From Neorhizobium sp. SHOUNA12A (lineage in GTDB: Bacteria; Pseudomonadota; Alphaproteobacteria; Rhizobiales; Rhizobiaceae): 64,000 nt of DNA. Made by a program: the position numbers and the translations under genes. Shown here piece by piece: positions 44,407 to 53,965 of the stretch. The notes below the pieces were generated by a model that was not told the origin of the DNA, made no database searches, and was given only the letters and a program-made list of their open reading frames with translations. Numbering within the stretch: the first letter of the stretch is position 1; the number at the start of each line of letters is the position of its first letter. Location: the NCBI RefSeq assembly GCF_023006505.1, contig NZ_JALBGV010000014.1:1-64000 (forward strand), in the 5' to 3' direction.

Positions 44407-46497
44407 TCACCGAGTGCCGGGCTTTGACGTGCCCTGCAGCAAATCCGCTTCATCGGCAACAATCGAGGCAGCTTCGTTCTGCAGGACGTCTTTGGCGTTC
44501 TTGCGGGCGTTTTCAATAGCAAGATCAGCACTCAGGCTACGCTCGTTTGCTTCCAGGCCATCGTCTCCACTGCGAGCCAAACCGTCGTTTGTTTGCTCGC
44601 GCGCCTTGAGACGGGCTGCCAAGGCAGTCAATTCGTTTTGACGTTCGGATTCATTGAGAGAAATGACGCGCTTTTCGCGCTGCGCCTTCAATTCGGCGGC
44701 GTCCTCGACAAAATGCTGGAAATTCCGGTCGTTTTGCACCCGAGCATCATGGCGGCTTTTGAGCTGCGGCAGCAGCGCCGCCATATTGCCCGCGGCCGTA
44801 TACTTCGCAGGCTTGATCTGGGCCCATGGCAGCGCGTTGTCATAACTCGCCTCGCCAAGGGTCTTCGGGTCCGAAAGGCCGGGCAAGCTGATATCGGGTG
44901 TCACGCCCCGCAATTGTGTCGTCCCGCCGTCGACACGGAAAAACTGCGCAATCGTCAATTTCAGCTCGCCGAATTTCGGTTTGCTGTTGTGGGCGACATT
45001 GTCGAGATTGATGACGGTTTGTACGGTGCCCTTGCCGAAACTAGGCTCACCGACAATCACACCGCGACCGTAATCCTGTATCGCTGCGGCAAAAATCTCG
45101 GAGGCCGACGCTGAACCGCGATTGATCAGGACACCGACCGGGCCTGCCCAGGCGGGCGCGGATAAATCATCGCTTTCTACCTCGACCTTGCCTTCGGCAT
45201 CGCGTTGCTGAACTACCGGGCCTTTGCCGACGAACAGGCCCGTCAAATCGATCGCTTCGGCCAATGACCCTCCCCCGTTATCGCGCAAATCGATCAAAAC
45301 GCCGTCGACGTTTTCCCGCTTGAGTTCGCCAAGAAGCTTGGCAACATCGCGGCTTGCGCTTCTATAGTCCTTGTCTCCTTTGCGCCGCGCGTCGAAGTCC
45401 TCATAGAACACCGGCAGGGTAATCACCCCAATTCTGCGCGCCGCACCGCGGTCCTCCACGGATAGGATGGCCTTTTTCGCGGCCTGTTTCTCGAGGCTTA
45501 TCTTGTCCCGAACCAGGCTGATGACGCGGTGGCTCTCGCCGGCGTCTGCCGGCAGGACGTCCAGGCGGACAACGGAATCTTTGGTCCCGCGTATCATTTG
45601 CACGACTTCATCGAGGCGGGTGCCCACGACTTCTTTTACGGTGCCATCCTCGCCCTGACCGACCCCGATAATACGATCCCCGACCGCCAGCTTTCCGGAC
45701 AGTTGCGCGGGCCCTCCCGGTACGAGTTCACGGACCGTCGTATAGCCATCGCGTTCCTGCAATACCGCGCCGATACCAACCAGCGAAAGCTTCATCGAAA
45801 TGTCGAAGTTGGCCGAAGCGGCAGCACCGAAATAATCCGTGTGCGGATCAACCGACGTGGTGTAGGCGCCCATGAATGACTGGAAAACGTCGTCGCTCTT
45901 GTACGTATAGGCGCGCTCGAGGATATTTTGATAGCGCTTGTCGAGCGTCTCGCGAATCGCCGCATCGGCTTTGCCGGCCAGCTTCAAACGCAGCCAATCG
46001 CCTTTGACGCGTTTACGCCACAGCTCGTTCCTTTCCTGCTCCGACTGCGGCCAGGGTTCTTCGTCGCGGAGAAAAGAGTAGCTTTCCCGCACGCTGAAAT
46101 CGATGTTCTGCTTGAGCAAGCTGCGCGCGTACGTCATGCGATCGACAACGCGCTGCGCATAGACATTAAAAATCGAAAACGGAATATCCAGGTCTTCCTG
46201 GACGATGGCATCATCGATCCTGGAGCTGCTGGCCATGAACTTGTCGATGTCGGCTTGCAGGAAGAGCATCCGGTCCGGATCAAGGGACTTGATGAACCGA
46301 TTTATGATCTTGACAGATAGCGCATCGTTGAGCGGAACCGGCTTATAGGCATATCGCGTCAGCAATTGTGCGCTCAAATGAGCGGCTTGCGCTTGGCCCT
46401 GCAGCGGCGACAAAGCCGGCGGCGGCCCAACTTCCAGCGCATATGCTGAAGGCGCAATTGCAAGGAATATGCCGAGGAAACCGTGGTGAATGCGCAT
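44407..46497 (-). CDS. Carboxy-terminal processing protease, Prc/Tsp type (S41)
   Basis: 696 residues with a Sec signal (residues 1-21, ending AYALE). N-terminal Tsp domain (about 30-220), PDZ at about 235-330 (SLVGIGAVLQERDGYTTVRE, then VPGGPAQLSGKLAVGDRIIG), and the S41 catalytic core with INRGSASASEIFAAAI (Ser) and GEPSFGKGTVQT (Lys). It cleaves proteins in the periplasm from the C-terminus. Rhizobia usually carry the shorter CtpA (about 440 aa); this long Prc form is typical of beta- and gammaproteobacteria. The gene seems less GC-rich than its neighbours and has no operon partners, which suggests transfer. Confidence 0.9.
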   Translation of the reverse strand: MRIHHGFLGIFLAIAPSAYALEVGPPPALSPLQGQAQAAHLSAQLLTRYAYKPVPLNDALSVKIINRFIKSLDPDRMLFLQADIDKFMASSSRIDDAIVQEDLDIPFSIFNVYAQRVVDRMTYARSLLKQNIDFSVRESYSFLRDEEPWPQSEQERNELWRKRVKGDWLRLKLAGKADAAIRETLDKRYQNILERAYTYKSDDVFQSFMGAYTTSVDPHTDYFGAAASANFDISMKLSLVGIGAVLQERDGYTTVRELVPGGPAQLSGKLAVGDRIIGVGQGEDGTVKEVVGTRLDEVVQMIRGTKDSVVRLDVLPADAGESHRVISLVRDKISLEKQAAKKAILSVEDRGAARRIGVITLPVFYEDFDARRKGDKDYRSASRDVAKLLGELKRENVDGVLIDLRDNGGGSLAEAIDLTGLFVGKGPVVQQRDAEGKVEVESDDLSAPAWAGPVGVLINRGSASASEIFAAAIQDYGRGVIVGEPSFGKGTVQTVINLDNVAHNSKPKFGELKLTIAQFFRVDGGTTQLRGVTPDISLPGLSDPKTLGEASYDNALPWAQIKPAKYTAAGNMAALLPQLKSRHDARVQNDRNFQHFVEDAAELKAQREKRVISLNESERQNELTALAARLKAREQTNDGLARSGDDGLEANERSLSADLAIENARKNAKDVLQNEAASIVADEADLLQGTSKPGTR

Positions 46498-46675
46498 TCG
46501 ACTTTGATCCCATTTGCAACGTCGAGACTATAGTGTTGGGATCTTGGTGCAACAATTATGGCGTTTTGGCAACGATATCCGCGAATGGTGCATCCGCCAC
46601 GAAAACACTGGCTCCCCGCGATCGCTTGATCGCCGACACGGGCTCCGGCGCCAGGTCCGCCTTTGAGGGAAAGAA

Positions 46676-47437
46676 TTACGCGCCGCTTCTTGTTCGGCCG
46701 CCATCTACATGAATGATCTGCCCGGTAATAAAGCCCGCTTCATCGGAGACCAAAAAAGCCAGAGCGTCTGCCACGTCCTTGGGCACGCAGGCGCGCTTGA
46801 TGGTCTGTTGGGATATGATCCGCTCCATCACCTCGTCGGCCGACGGCCCATCCAGGGGCAGGCGTCCGGCGAATCCCTCCGTGAGAACGACGGTCGGAGC
46901 GAGCGAATTCACCGTGATGCCCCTGTCTGCAAGTTCGTTGGCGAGTGCCTTCGTGACAGCGTGAACGGCGCCCTTGCTGGCAATGTAGGCGAGGTCGCGC
47001 GTCTGAGGGTGAAGCGTCACGGCAGATCCCGTCGTTACGATTCTTCCCCAACCGGCAGCAGCCATCGCCGGGACAAATTCTCGGGCGAAGTGAACAATGG
47101 ATTCGACGTTGATGGCGTGAACGCGTCGCCAGACCTCGGAAGTGACGGTCTCGAGCGTCGTGATAGGCATATAGGCGGCGTTATTTACAAAGATATCGCA
47201 GCAACCGAACAGGTCGAGAACGGTCGATGCAGCGCCTTCAATGTTCCAAGGTTCGCTGACATCGCAGACGAGTGCATATTTCTGTCCGTTGCCGGAAAGC
47301 GACGGCAGGAGTGGGGTGGCGTCGTCCCTGTCGATGACCACGACGTTGGCTCCGTCCGCCGCAAGGCGTTCGCAATAAGCCCGGCCTATACCGCGGGCGC
47401 CGCCGGTCACGACAGCAGTCTTTCCTTCGAGTGACAT
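46676..47437 (-). CDS. Short-chain dehydrogenase/reductase
   Basis: 253 residues from ATG 47437. Classical SDR: TGGARGIGRAYCERLA (TGxxxGxG), VNNAAYMPITTLE (NNAA), Ser at TTGSAVTLHP, YxxxK in LAYIASKGAVHAV, and the C-terminal GQIIHVDGGRTR. The start overlaps the NIPSNAP stop, so the two are cotranscribed. The NAD(P) substrate is unknown. Confidence 0.92.
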   Translation of the reverse strand: MSLEGKTAVVTGGARGIGRAYCERLAADGANVVVIDRDDATPLLPSLSGNGQKYALVCDVSEPWNIEGAASTVLDLFGCCDIFVNNAAYMPITTLETVTSEVWRRVHAINVESIVHFAREFVPAMAAAGWGRIVTTGSAVTLHPQTRDLAYIASKGAVHAVTKALANELADRGITVNSLAPTVVLTEGFAGRLPLDGPSADEVMERIISQQTIKRACVPKDVADALAFLVSDEAGFITGQIIHVDGGRTRSGA

Positions 47438-47799
47438 CACAGATATCCTCCCGCTGAAGGCAGGCCGTCGAGCCCGCGCAGAAGAACGGTCTCGACCTTC
47501 TTCACGATGACGCGGTCCTGTCGGATCCGTGCAAGCCCTTCCTGCCACCGTGGATCCGCATGAAAGCTATCCCAGTTGCTCTGGACATCTTCGAGCCTCG
47601 AATGGCTCGATATCTGGAAAAGCCTGTCAGTGGTTTCCTCCGTCCAGAAGCCTACCGGCATGATGCCGAATTCCGGCATCATGGGAAGGGCGAGTTCGGC
47701 AAGGACCTGCAACAGGGTCTCCATCTCGCCCTCGAGGACGTCATAGATCCGCAGGTCATACGCGCCGACCGTAGCCAATTGTGTGATCGTGTCGTTCAT
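47437..47799 (-). CDS. NIPSNAP family protein
   Basis: 120 residues, a ferredoxin-like fold of the NIPSNAP type: VGAYDLRIYDVLEGEMETLL, then EFGIMPVGFWTEE, and HADPRWQEGLARIRQ. In bacteria these small proteins often accompany oxidoreductases in catabolic operons. It is coupled to the downstream SDR. A hairpin at 47851-47883 separates it from the upstream gene. Confidence 0.85.
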   Translation of the reverse strand: MNDTITQLATVGAYDLRIYDVLEGEMETLLQVLAELALPMMPEFGIMPVGFWTEETTDRLFQISSHSRLEDVQSNWDSFHADPRWQEGLARIRQDRVIVKKVETVLLRGLDGLPSAGGYL

Positions 47800-47850
47800 C
47801 GTCTTTCCTTGATTGACTGGGACCGCGTTGGCTGACGTGAACGCTTACGG

Positions 47851-47883
47851 TGCAGAACCCGCGTTCGAGGCGCGGGTTCTGCA
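47851..47883 (-). terminator. Hairpin terminator after the NAD-dependent reductase gene
   Basis: TGCAGAACCCGCG (47851-47863) pairs perfectly with CGCGGGTTCTGCA (47871-47883) across 7 nt. It sits 7 bp beyond the stop of the gene ending at 47890. There is no long U-run on the minus strand, but the position fits a terminator. Confidence 0.65.
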
Positions 47884-47889
47884 TTTCAG

Positions 47890-48765
47890 TCAGCCTGCGT
47901 AATATTCCGGGCGACCGAGGTCATCGAGAAGGCTCACCTCCCGCGGCTGCCAGCCGAGGAGTGCGCGCGTCCTCGCGCTGGAAGCCGCCATGTCGCTTCT
48001 CGCGAAATGGGCGAACCAGCCGAAATGCTCGCGCGGCCGGGACTCGACCGGAAGACCGAGCGCGGCTCCGATCGCTTCGGCGATCTGCCTGAAGGGCACG
48101 CTCTCTTCTGCGACCGCGTGATAGACCGCTTCCGTGACGCCTGTTTCCAGTGCAAGGCGATAGACGCGGGCGGCGTCGCGACGATGAGTGCCCGACCAGC
48201 AATTGGTGCCGTCGTCGACATAGGCGGAGACGCCTGTCTGACGGGCGAAACGGATCAGGGTCGGGACGAAACCATGATCGCCAATTCCATGCACCGAAGG
48301 CGCGAGGCGCACCGTGGCCGCCCGCACGCCGCGCTCGGCGACAGATCGTGCCGCGATCTCCGATTTGCGCGGAAAGGCCGGGTTTGGAAGATCGGCTTCC
48401 GTCGCCCTGCGGGGCAGGCCCATCAGACCGGAGGTGACGATCAGCGGGCGGCTGCTTCCCACCAACGCCTCGCCGAGGGTTACGATCACGCGCCGGTCCT
48501 GCTCGACATTCTCGAGGAACTTGGACAAATCGTCGTGATTGAAGGCGGTATGGATGACGGCGTCGGCCTTTGAGGCCGTTGCGCGCAGGAGCCCAAGGTC
48601 GTCCAGCGAACCTTCGACGGGGGTCGCGCCGATGGCGGACAGCGTGGCTGCCTTTCCGCTTGAACGACAAAGACCGCTCACCGTATGGCCGGCACCGATC
48701 AGGTCCTCGACAACCGCAGAGCCGACCCAGCCGGTGGCGCCTGTAACGAATACATGCATTTTCAT
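47890..48765 (-). CDS. NAD(P)-dependent atypical/extended SDR
   Basis: 291 residues from ATG 48765 (or 48759). Rossmann start HVFVTGATGWVGSAVVEDLI (TGxTGxxG), ADAVIHTAFNHDD in the middle, and a substrate region typical of NAD-dependent epimerase-like reductases. It follows the O-methyltransferase gene by 36 bp on the same strand, so the two form an operon. The substrate is unknown. Confidence 0.88.
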   Translation of the reverse strand: MKMHVFVTGATGWVGSAVVEDLIGAGHTVSGLCRSSGKAATLSAIGATPVEGSLDDLGLLRATASKADAVIHTAFNHDDLSKFLENVEQDRRVIVTLGEALVGSSRPLIVTSGLMGLPRRATEADLPNPAFPRKSEIAARSVAERGVRAATVRLAPSVHGIGDHGFVPTLIRFARQTGVSAYVDDGTNCWSGTHRRDAARVYRLALETGVTEAVYHAVAEESVPFRQIAEAIGAALGLPVESRPREHFGWFAHFARSDMAASSARTRALLGWQPREVSLLDDLGRPEYYAG

Positions 48766-48801
48766 TCTCCTATGGGTGGTTTGTTGGCGTGTGTCTCGGC
48801 A

Positions 48802-49461
48802 TCAGCCCAGGCGGATGGAAAGCTCGATGCCCTCGGCGACCTGGGTCGAGAGGTAAGAGGCGGTCTGCGAGCGGACGTGTTTCAGGTATTCCGGGCTGAA
48901 GTCGACGTCGTCGGCAAGGACAAGCGCGCCGGGCCTCAACCGATCCTCGACCAGCGCAAGTACGTCTTCATAGAGGGCCTTGGCGCCGTCGAGCACGAGC
49001 AGGTCGATGCCTTCGGGCAGATCGCTTGCAAGCGTGTGAAGCGCGTCGCCTTCGCGCACCTCGACAAGATCCGAAAGCCCCGCTTCGGCGATGTTCCGGC
49101 GGGCGCGCGCCACCTTGGACGGCTCGAACTCGGTGGTGATGATGCGACCTCCGTCGTTGTCGCGCAGCGCGGCCCCGAGGAACAGCGTCGAGACGCCGAA
49201 AGAGGTGCCGAACTCGACGATGGTTTTTGCTTTCATGCTCCTCGCAAGCATATAGAGAAGCTCGCCCGTCTCCCTGGACACGGGCAGCCAGAGGTCCTTC
49301 AACCGGCTATAGAAGTCGAGATATTCGGTCTTGCTTGTCAGCAGACGGTCGCGTTCTTCCTCCGACATTGCTGCCATGGCGGGGCTGGTAGCAGCGTCGG
49401 CCTGCCTGAAGAGGCGGTCCAGCAAGGGAGCGAGCGGAGCGCTCAAAAGGGTGGAATTCAT
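48802..49461 (-). CDS. Class I SAM-dependent O-methyltransferase
   Basis: 219 residues. SAM site: AKTIVEFGTSFGVSTLFLGA near residue 82, acidic loop IITTEFEPSKVARARRNIAE, and metal-binding type Asp in IDLLVLDGAKALYEDVLALV, VLADDVDF, as in catechol/CCoA O-methyltransferases. Divergent from the TetR regulator gene 92 bp away, which is probably its regulator. Confidence 0.88.
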   Translation of the reverse strand: MNSTLLSAPLAPLLDRLFRQADAATSPAMAAMSEEERDRLLTSKTEYLDFYSRLKDLWLPVSRETGELLYMLARSMKAKTIVEFGTSFGVSTLFLGAALRDNDGGRIITTEFEPSKVARARRNIAEAGLSDLVEVREGDALHTLASDLPEGIDLLVLDGAKALYEDVLALVEDRLRPGALVLADDVDFSPEYLKHVRSQTASYLSTQVAEGIELSIRLG

Positions 49462-49515
49462 GATCAGAACCGTTCGTGTTTGCGTATGATTGCGTTGAGC
49501 CGGAAAATACGATTA

Positions 49516-49534
49516 ATTAGTCGCGTTCGCTAAT
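49516..49534. promoter_or_regulatory. Imperfect palindrome between the O-methyltransferase and tetR-like genes
   Basis: ATTAG (49516-49520) and CTAAT (49530-49534) flank a 9-bp centre, and the flanking GATTA/TAATC extends the symmetry. The location in the 92-bp divergent spacer fits a TetR operator. This is inference from position and symmetry only. Confidence 0.4.
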
Positions 49535-49553
49535 CGCTTTACGGGGCTGAGAC

Positions 49554-50198
49554 ATGAACGACCGGGTAAGCTATTCAATTTCTTCAAGAAAGTTGCCGAA
49601 GCAGTCCCGCTCGGAAGCGCTGGTGACGGCAATTCTCGAGGCTGCCGTTCGCGTTTTGGCTGAGGAGGGCGCGCATCGCTTCACCACCGCACGGGTGGCT
49701 GAGAAGGCGGGCGTTAGCGTCGGCTCGCTTTACCAGTACTTCCCCAATAAGGCCGCTATTCTGTTTCGTCTGCAGAGCGACGAATGGCGGCAGACCACCA
49801 ACCTGCTGGGCGATATCCTGGGCGACCGCTCGATGCCGCCGCTCGCAAGGCTCCGCAGGCTTGTCCACATGTTCATTCAGTCCGAATGCGACGAGGCTGC
49901 GGTTCGCGTTGCGCTGGATGACGCTGCACCGCTCTACAGAGATGCGCCGGAGGCTTTGGAAGCACGCGAGGCGGGTAGCCGTAACATTGACGCTTTCATG
50001 CTAGAGGCGCTGCCACGGTCTCCAGAGGCAGTCCGTAACATGGCTGGTGACCTGATTTTCACGGCAATGAGCACCGTCGGCAAAGAGTTTTCCGAGGCAC
50101 AGCATGACGCGGCGGAGATCGAGGGGTTCGCCGATGCAATGGCCGACATGTTCGAAGCCTATATGCGCAAGCTTGGGGGTGATGAACTTTTGCCATAG
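49554..50198 (+). CDS. TetR family transcriptional regulator
   Basis: 214 residues. The N-terminal helix-turn-helix is AILEAAVRVLAEEGAHRFTT, then ARVAEKAGVSVGSLYQYFPN (residues 25-70), the TetR signature. The C-terminal ligand domain is all helical. It is divergent from the methyltransferase gene and probably represses it and itself. Confidence 0.92.
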   Translation: MNDRVSYSISSRKLPKQSRSEALVTAILEAAVRVLAEEGAHRFTTARVAEKAGVSVGSLYQYFPNKAAILFRLQSDEWRQTTNLLGDILGDRSMPPLARLRRLVHMFIQSECDEAAVRVALDDAAPLYRDAPEALEAREAGSRNIDAFMLEALPRSPEAVRNMAGDLIFTAMSTVGKEFSEAQHDAAEIEGFADAMADMFEAYMRKLGGDELLP

Positions 50199-50308
50199 GC
50201 GCTGCCGTGTGGACGTGGAAGTCTCCGTGATCCCGAATTCTATCAGCGGCTGACTCTTTTCCAGAGCCTCGATCGTCTTTGCAATATCGAAGCAAAGGAG
50301 CAGGACCG

Positions 50309-51067
50309 ATGAGTCTCAAGGGTAAGAATGTCGTCGTCACCGGTGGAAGCCGCGGGCTCGGCCTGGGGCTGGTGGAGGCACTTGTTGATCAGGAGGCAAG
50401 GGTCACGGTTGTGGCGCGTCAATCCGATGCGCTCGAGGCTGTCCGAACCCGACTGGGCGTTTCGACGATTGCCGCCGATGCCAGGGACGAGGCCGCCGCA
50501 CACCGTATCCTTGCGGACGTTCGGCCGGATATACTTGTGCTGAACGCCGGAGCGAAACCGCCGATGGAGCGATTGGACAAGATCAGTTGGGCCGATTTCA
50601 CCGCGACCTGGGAGCACGACGTCAAAGCCGGGCTACACTGGCTGCAAGGCGCGCTGAACCTGCCGCTCGAACCCGGGACCCGGGTTGTCGTCGTGTCGAG
50701 TGGCGCGGCCGTCGATGGATCCCCGATGTCAGGCGGCTATGGCGGCGCCAAACGCATGCTTTGGTTCATGGCCAAATATGCCAATCGGGTTTCCGAGCAG
50801 AGGCAGCTTGGTATCCGTTTCCAGGCAATCCTGCCTCGGCAAGTGATTTTAGCCACCGGCATCGGTGACATCGCCGCCAGCGCCTATGCCCGGGCCATGG
50901 ACATCGAACCCGAAGCATTCGTGGCCCGTTTCGGGGCGCCGATGCCACCGAGGCTCTTCGGCGAAAACGTGGTGGCCGTGCTTGACAATCCGGCTTATTC
51001 TGAGGGGTTCGCATTCGGATTGTCTGGCGACAAGGGTGTGGACGTAATGGAAAGGTTTGCGGATTGA
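50309..51067 (+). CDS. Short-chain dehydrogenase/reductase
   Basis: 252 residues from ATG 50309, with AAGGAGCAGG as ribosome site. TGGSRGLGLGLVEALV is the cofactor site and LVLNAGAKPPMERL the NAG motif. Ser is in VVVSSGAAVDG, and YGGAKRMLWFMAKY holds the YxxxK active site. The stop overlaps the sigma-factor start (TTGA). Confidence 0.88.
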   Translation: MSLKGKNVVVTGGSRGLGLGLVEALVDQEARVTVVARQSDALEAVRTRLGVSTIAADARDEAAAHRILADVRPDILVLNAGAKPPMERLDKISWADFTATWEHDVKAGLHWLQGALNLPLEPGTRVVVVSSGAAVDGSPMSGGYGGAKRMLWFMAKYANRVSEQRQLGIRFQAILPRQVILATGIGDIAASAYARAMDIEPEAFVARFGAPMPPRLFGENVVAVLDNPAYSEGFAFGLSGDKGVDVMERFAD

Positions 51068-51960
51068 GTGCTGGATTGTCGGAACCGGACCGCGGCACAC
51101 GAGCTGAGTTCACAGTCCTGGCCGAGGCATTGCGGCCGGAGTTACATCGCTATTGCGCCCGCCTCATGGGATCGGTGATCGATGGCGAGGATGTCGTTCA
51201 AGACACCTTTGCCAAAGCTCTTGTTGCCCTTGAAGACCTGCACGAGGCGCCGCACCTGCGGGCTTGGTTGTTCAAGATCGCCCATAATCGCGCCTTGGAT
51301 TTGTTGCGCGGCCGGGCGATCCGTGCCGCGGAGCCCGTCGAGGCCGCGGAAAACGTCGTCGACGAAATCAATCTCGATCCCTTGGAGAGTCTCATGCATG
51401 AAGAAGCGATGCACACTGCGGTGTCGCGGTTCCATGAACTCCCTGTCCTGCAGCGCAGCGCCGTTATATTGAAAGACGTGCTCGACGAACCTTTGGCAGA
51501 GATAGCCTGTTTGCTCGGTATCACAATTGACGCGGTGAAGGGGCATCTGGCGCGGGGACGTGCGCGGCTCCGGGAGATCAATGCGCAAAGCATCCCCCTT
51601 CCGAACCGGACGGCCCCCTCCCCTGCCGTGGTGCGCTACGTTACGTTGTTCAATCAGCGGGACTGGAATGGTCTGCGCGCGCTCCTCGCCGAGGACGTGA
51701 AACTCCGGCAGTCCTCGCACCCGCTGCGCTCCGGCGCTGCAGACGTCGGTCTGTTCTTCACGATCTACGCCAAGTGCGACGGAATATGGCTTGTCCCGGC
51801 CTGGCTGGAGGGCCGGCAGGTCATCGCCGTTTTCAGCGCCCAAGGCGACCCGAAACCGACCCACCTCATGTGGTTGGAATGGAGTGGCGAACGGATCAGT
51901 TTTATCCGCGATTATCGCTACGCTCCTTACATTGTCGATGATGCGGAGTTGGTGTTCTGA
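51064..51960 (+). CDS. ECF-type RNA polymerase sigma factor with SnoaL-like C-terminal domain
   Basis: 298 residues from TTG 51064, overlapping the SDR stop. Region 2: ELHRYCARLMGSVIDGEDVV, then QDTFAKAL (residues 25-60). Region 4: FHELPVLQRSAVILKDVLDE, then AEIACLLGITIDAVKGHLAR (about 120-165). The remaining 120 residues (from VVRYVTLFNQRDWNGLRALL) resemble a SnoaL/NTF2-like domain, as in ECF groups whose activity is set by their own C-terminal extension, with no anti-sigma factor. An SDR partner is common beside such factors. The start is TTG by coupling; a later start is possible. Confidence 0.85.
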   Translation: MSAGLSEPDRGTRAEFTVLAEALRPELHRYCARLMGSVIDGEDVVQDTFAKALVALEDLHEAPHLRAWLFKIAHNRALDLLRGRAIRAAEPVEAAENVVDEINLDPLESLMHEEAMHTAVSRFHELPVLQRSAVILKDVLDEPLAEIACLLGITIDAVKGHLARGRARLREINAQSIPLPNRTAPSPAVVRYVTLFNQRDWNGLRALLAEDVKLRQSSHPLRSGAADVGLFFTIYAKCDGIWLVPAWLEGRQVIAVFSAQGDPKPTHLMWLEWSGERISFIRDYRYAPYIVDDAELVF

Positions 51961-52108
51961 TCCAGCCCAACCCGATTTTCGCCCGTCCGCCGACGTCCAT
52001 CCCGAAAGCGGTGTGAAACCATCACAACATGCATCTTTCGGGATGGTCCATCGATGACATCGACAGCTACGAGGGAACCACTGCGTAAAGGCGGTGATCC
52101 CTCCGATC

Positions 52109-52130
52109 AGGCGGCCACGCGCCGCCTTTT
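52109..52130 (+). terminator. Intrinsic terminator downstream of the sigma-factor gene
   Basis: AGGCGGC (52109-52115) and GCCGCCT (52121-52127) form a 7-bp stem with a 5-nt loop followed by TTT. It lies between the convergent sigma-factor and binding-protein genes. Confidence 0.65.
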
Positions 52131-52176
52131 CACGACATCGCGGCCGGGTCGACTAACCGTGAGGAGCGGATGACGA

Positions 52177-53154
52177 TCAAACGCTGGTGAACAGATCGCC
52201 CGTATAGAACTGTTCCGGGGGCAACGGATCCTTCACCGTGCCGAACTCCTGAAACATCTTGTTGAAATCCGCCAGCCACTTGTTGACTGTGCCGTCCCTT
52301 GTGAAGGCGTCCAGTTCTTTGCTTGTCAGCATCTTGCGGCTGCGGGCGACCTTCTCGGTCGCATCTGCCGGGGCATTGAGGAAGGCCGTCGTAATCTGAA
52401 TGGACCGGTCGATATTCGCGGCGCGGTAATCCATCGCCTTTTTCATGACACGCAGGAATTTCTTCACGAGATCCGGGTTCTGCTGGACGATTTCGTTGCG
52501 GGCGACGAAGGTGTTGATGAACGACGTCTGCGGATAGAAATCCTGGTTGGACGCCAGCTCCTTCATATCCGGAACGCGCGGTTTGATCGTGTCGATCAGT
52601 GGATACCAGATACCGGCACCATCAATCTGCTTTGACGTGAACGCGGAAACGATCGTTGCAGGATCCATCGGCACGACCTGAATGTCGCCGACCGTCATGC
52701 CGGCCTTGGTGAGCGTCATGCGGAGGATCATATCGCCGGAAGTACCCTGCGGCACTCCGACCTTCTTGCCTTTCAGATCCTTGATCGTGCTGATATTGCC
52801 CTGCACGATGACGCGGTCGGAAAATCCGATATCGTTTACGCCGACCACTTTGGCCCGGCCGCTCGCTGGCAGCCAGAGCGCTCCGGGGCCGATCGTGCCG
52901 AAATTCAAGCTGCCGGCGCCCATCGCCTGGATCTGGATCGGGCCGTTGGTGAAAACTTTGACCGACGGCGTGATACCTTCCGCTTCCCAGAGCTTCTGGT
53001 CCTGAGCGATTGCCAGGACACTGGCATTGGGAAAGTCGGCAATGTAGCCGATGGTCATGTCAGCGGATTGGGCGCTTGCCTTTCCGCCGATGGAAAATGC
53101 GCTCGCCACGGCGGCGACCGCCGTCGTCTTCATCAGATTACGTCTCGTCAGCAT
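52177..53154 (-). CDS. NitT/TauT-type ABC periplasmic binding protein
   Basis: 325 residues. Start taken at the second ATG (53154), because GGAGGAA is then about 7 nt upstream; the first ATG (53160) would touch it. Tat-type signal: LTRRNLMKTTAVAAVASAFS, cleavage near KASAQ. Mature part: TIGYIADFPNASVLAIAQDQ, NFGTIGPGALWLPASG, LKGKKVGVPQGTSGDMIL, as in nitrate/sulfonate/taurine binding proteins. It heads the transporter operon; the sulfatase next door suggests a sulfur compound. Confidence 0.88.
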   Translation of the reverse strand: MLTRRNLMKTTAVAAVASAFSIGGKASAQSADMTIGYIADFPNASVLAIAQDQKLWEAEGITPSVKVFTNGPIQIQAMGAGSLNFGTIGPGALWLPASGRAKVVGVNDIGFSDRVIVQGNISTIKDLKGKKVGVPQGTSGDMILRMTLTKAGMTVGDIQVVPMDPATIVSAFTSKQIDGAGIWYPLIDTIKPRVPDMKELASNQDFYPQTSFINTFVARNEIVQQNPDLVKKFLRVMKKAMDYRAANIDRSIQITTAFLNAPADATEKVARSRKMLTSKELDAFTRDGTVNKWLADFNKMFQEFGTVKDPLPPEQFYTGDLFTSV

Positions 53155-53194
53155 GTTCATTTCCTCCCTGTAACAGCCGATGTTTTTGAAAGCT

Positions 53195-53965
53195 TCAGGC
53201 CGCGGCCGGATGGTAGACCGACCGCCACACCTCGTTGCGCAATGTCGAGAATTCGGGCGAAAGGCGCATCTCCTCGGTGCGCGGATAGGGCAGATCAACC
53301 GGAATTATTTTGTGAAGCCGGCCCGGGCGGGCAGCCATGACGACGACGCGGCTCCCCAGATAAACGGCCTCGTCGACGTCGTGGGTAATGAACATCACCG
53401 TGCGCCGCTCCTTGCTCCAGGTGGCTAGCAACTGATCCTGAAGCTGCACGCGGGTCAAAGCATCCAATGCGCCGAAGGGCTCGTCCATCAGCAATATCTT
53501 CGGATTGACCGCATAGGCCCGCGCAATCGCGCAGCGTTGCTTCATGCCGCCGGAAAGCGTCTTCGGCAAGGAATTCGAGAAGTCGCTCAAGCCCACGAGG
53601 CCGATGAAATGGTCCGCAATCTTGCCGCGCTCCGCCTTCGGGTGACCTGCAATCTGCAGGCCGAACTCGACGTTCTGACGAACAGTCAGCCACGGAAAGA
53701 GCGCGTATTGCTGGAAGATCACGCCACGTTCAGGCCCCGGTCCCTTGACCGGCACGTTATCCACCAGCACCTGTCCGGACGACGGATTGGTAAGGCCCGC
53801 CGCGATATTCATGGCTGTCGACTTGCCGCAACCGGACGGGCCGACCACGGTGATGAACTCGCCATCCTCGATATCGAGGTTGAGCCCCTGCAACGCGTTG
53901 AAGGAGGTCTGCCCTGCGATGCTGAAAGTCTTGGTGACGCTTTGGAACGAGATTTTTGTGTTCAT
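53195..53965 (-). CDS. NitT/TauT-type ABC ATPase
   Basis: 256 residues: Walker [16 protein letters not shown] near residue 40, Q-loop [11 protein letters not shown], signature [16 protein letters not shown], Walker [14 protein letters not shown], and H-loop [14 protein letters not shown]. SsuB/TauB-like. Its start overlaps the permease stop (53962-53965), so they are coupled. Confidence 0.92.
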   Translation of the reverse strand: MNTKISFQSVTKTFSIAGQTSFNALQGLNLDIEDGEFITVVGPSGCGKSTAMNIAAGLTNPSSGQVLVDNVPVKGPGPERGVIFQQYALFPWLTVRQNVEFGLQIAGHPKAERGKIADHFIGLVGLSDFSNSLPKTLSGGMKQRCAIARAYAVNPKILLMDEPFGALDALTRVQLQDQLLATWSKERRTVMFITHDVDEAVYLGSRVVVMAARPGRLHKIIPVDLPYPRTEEMRLSPEFSTLRNEVWRSVYHPAAA

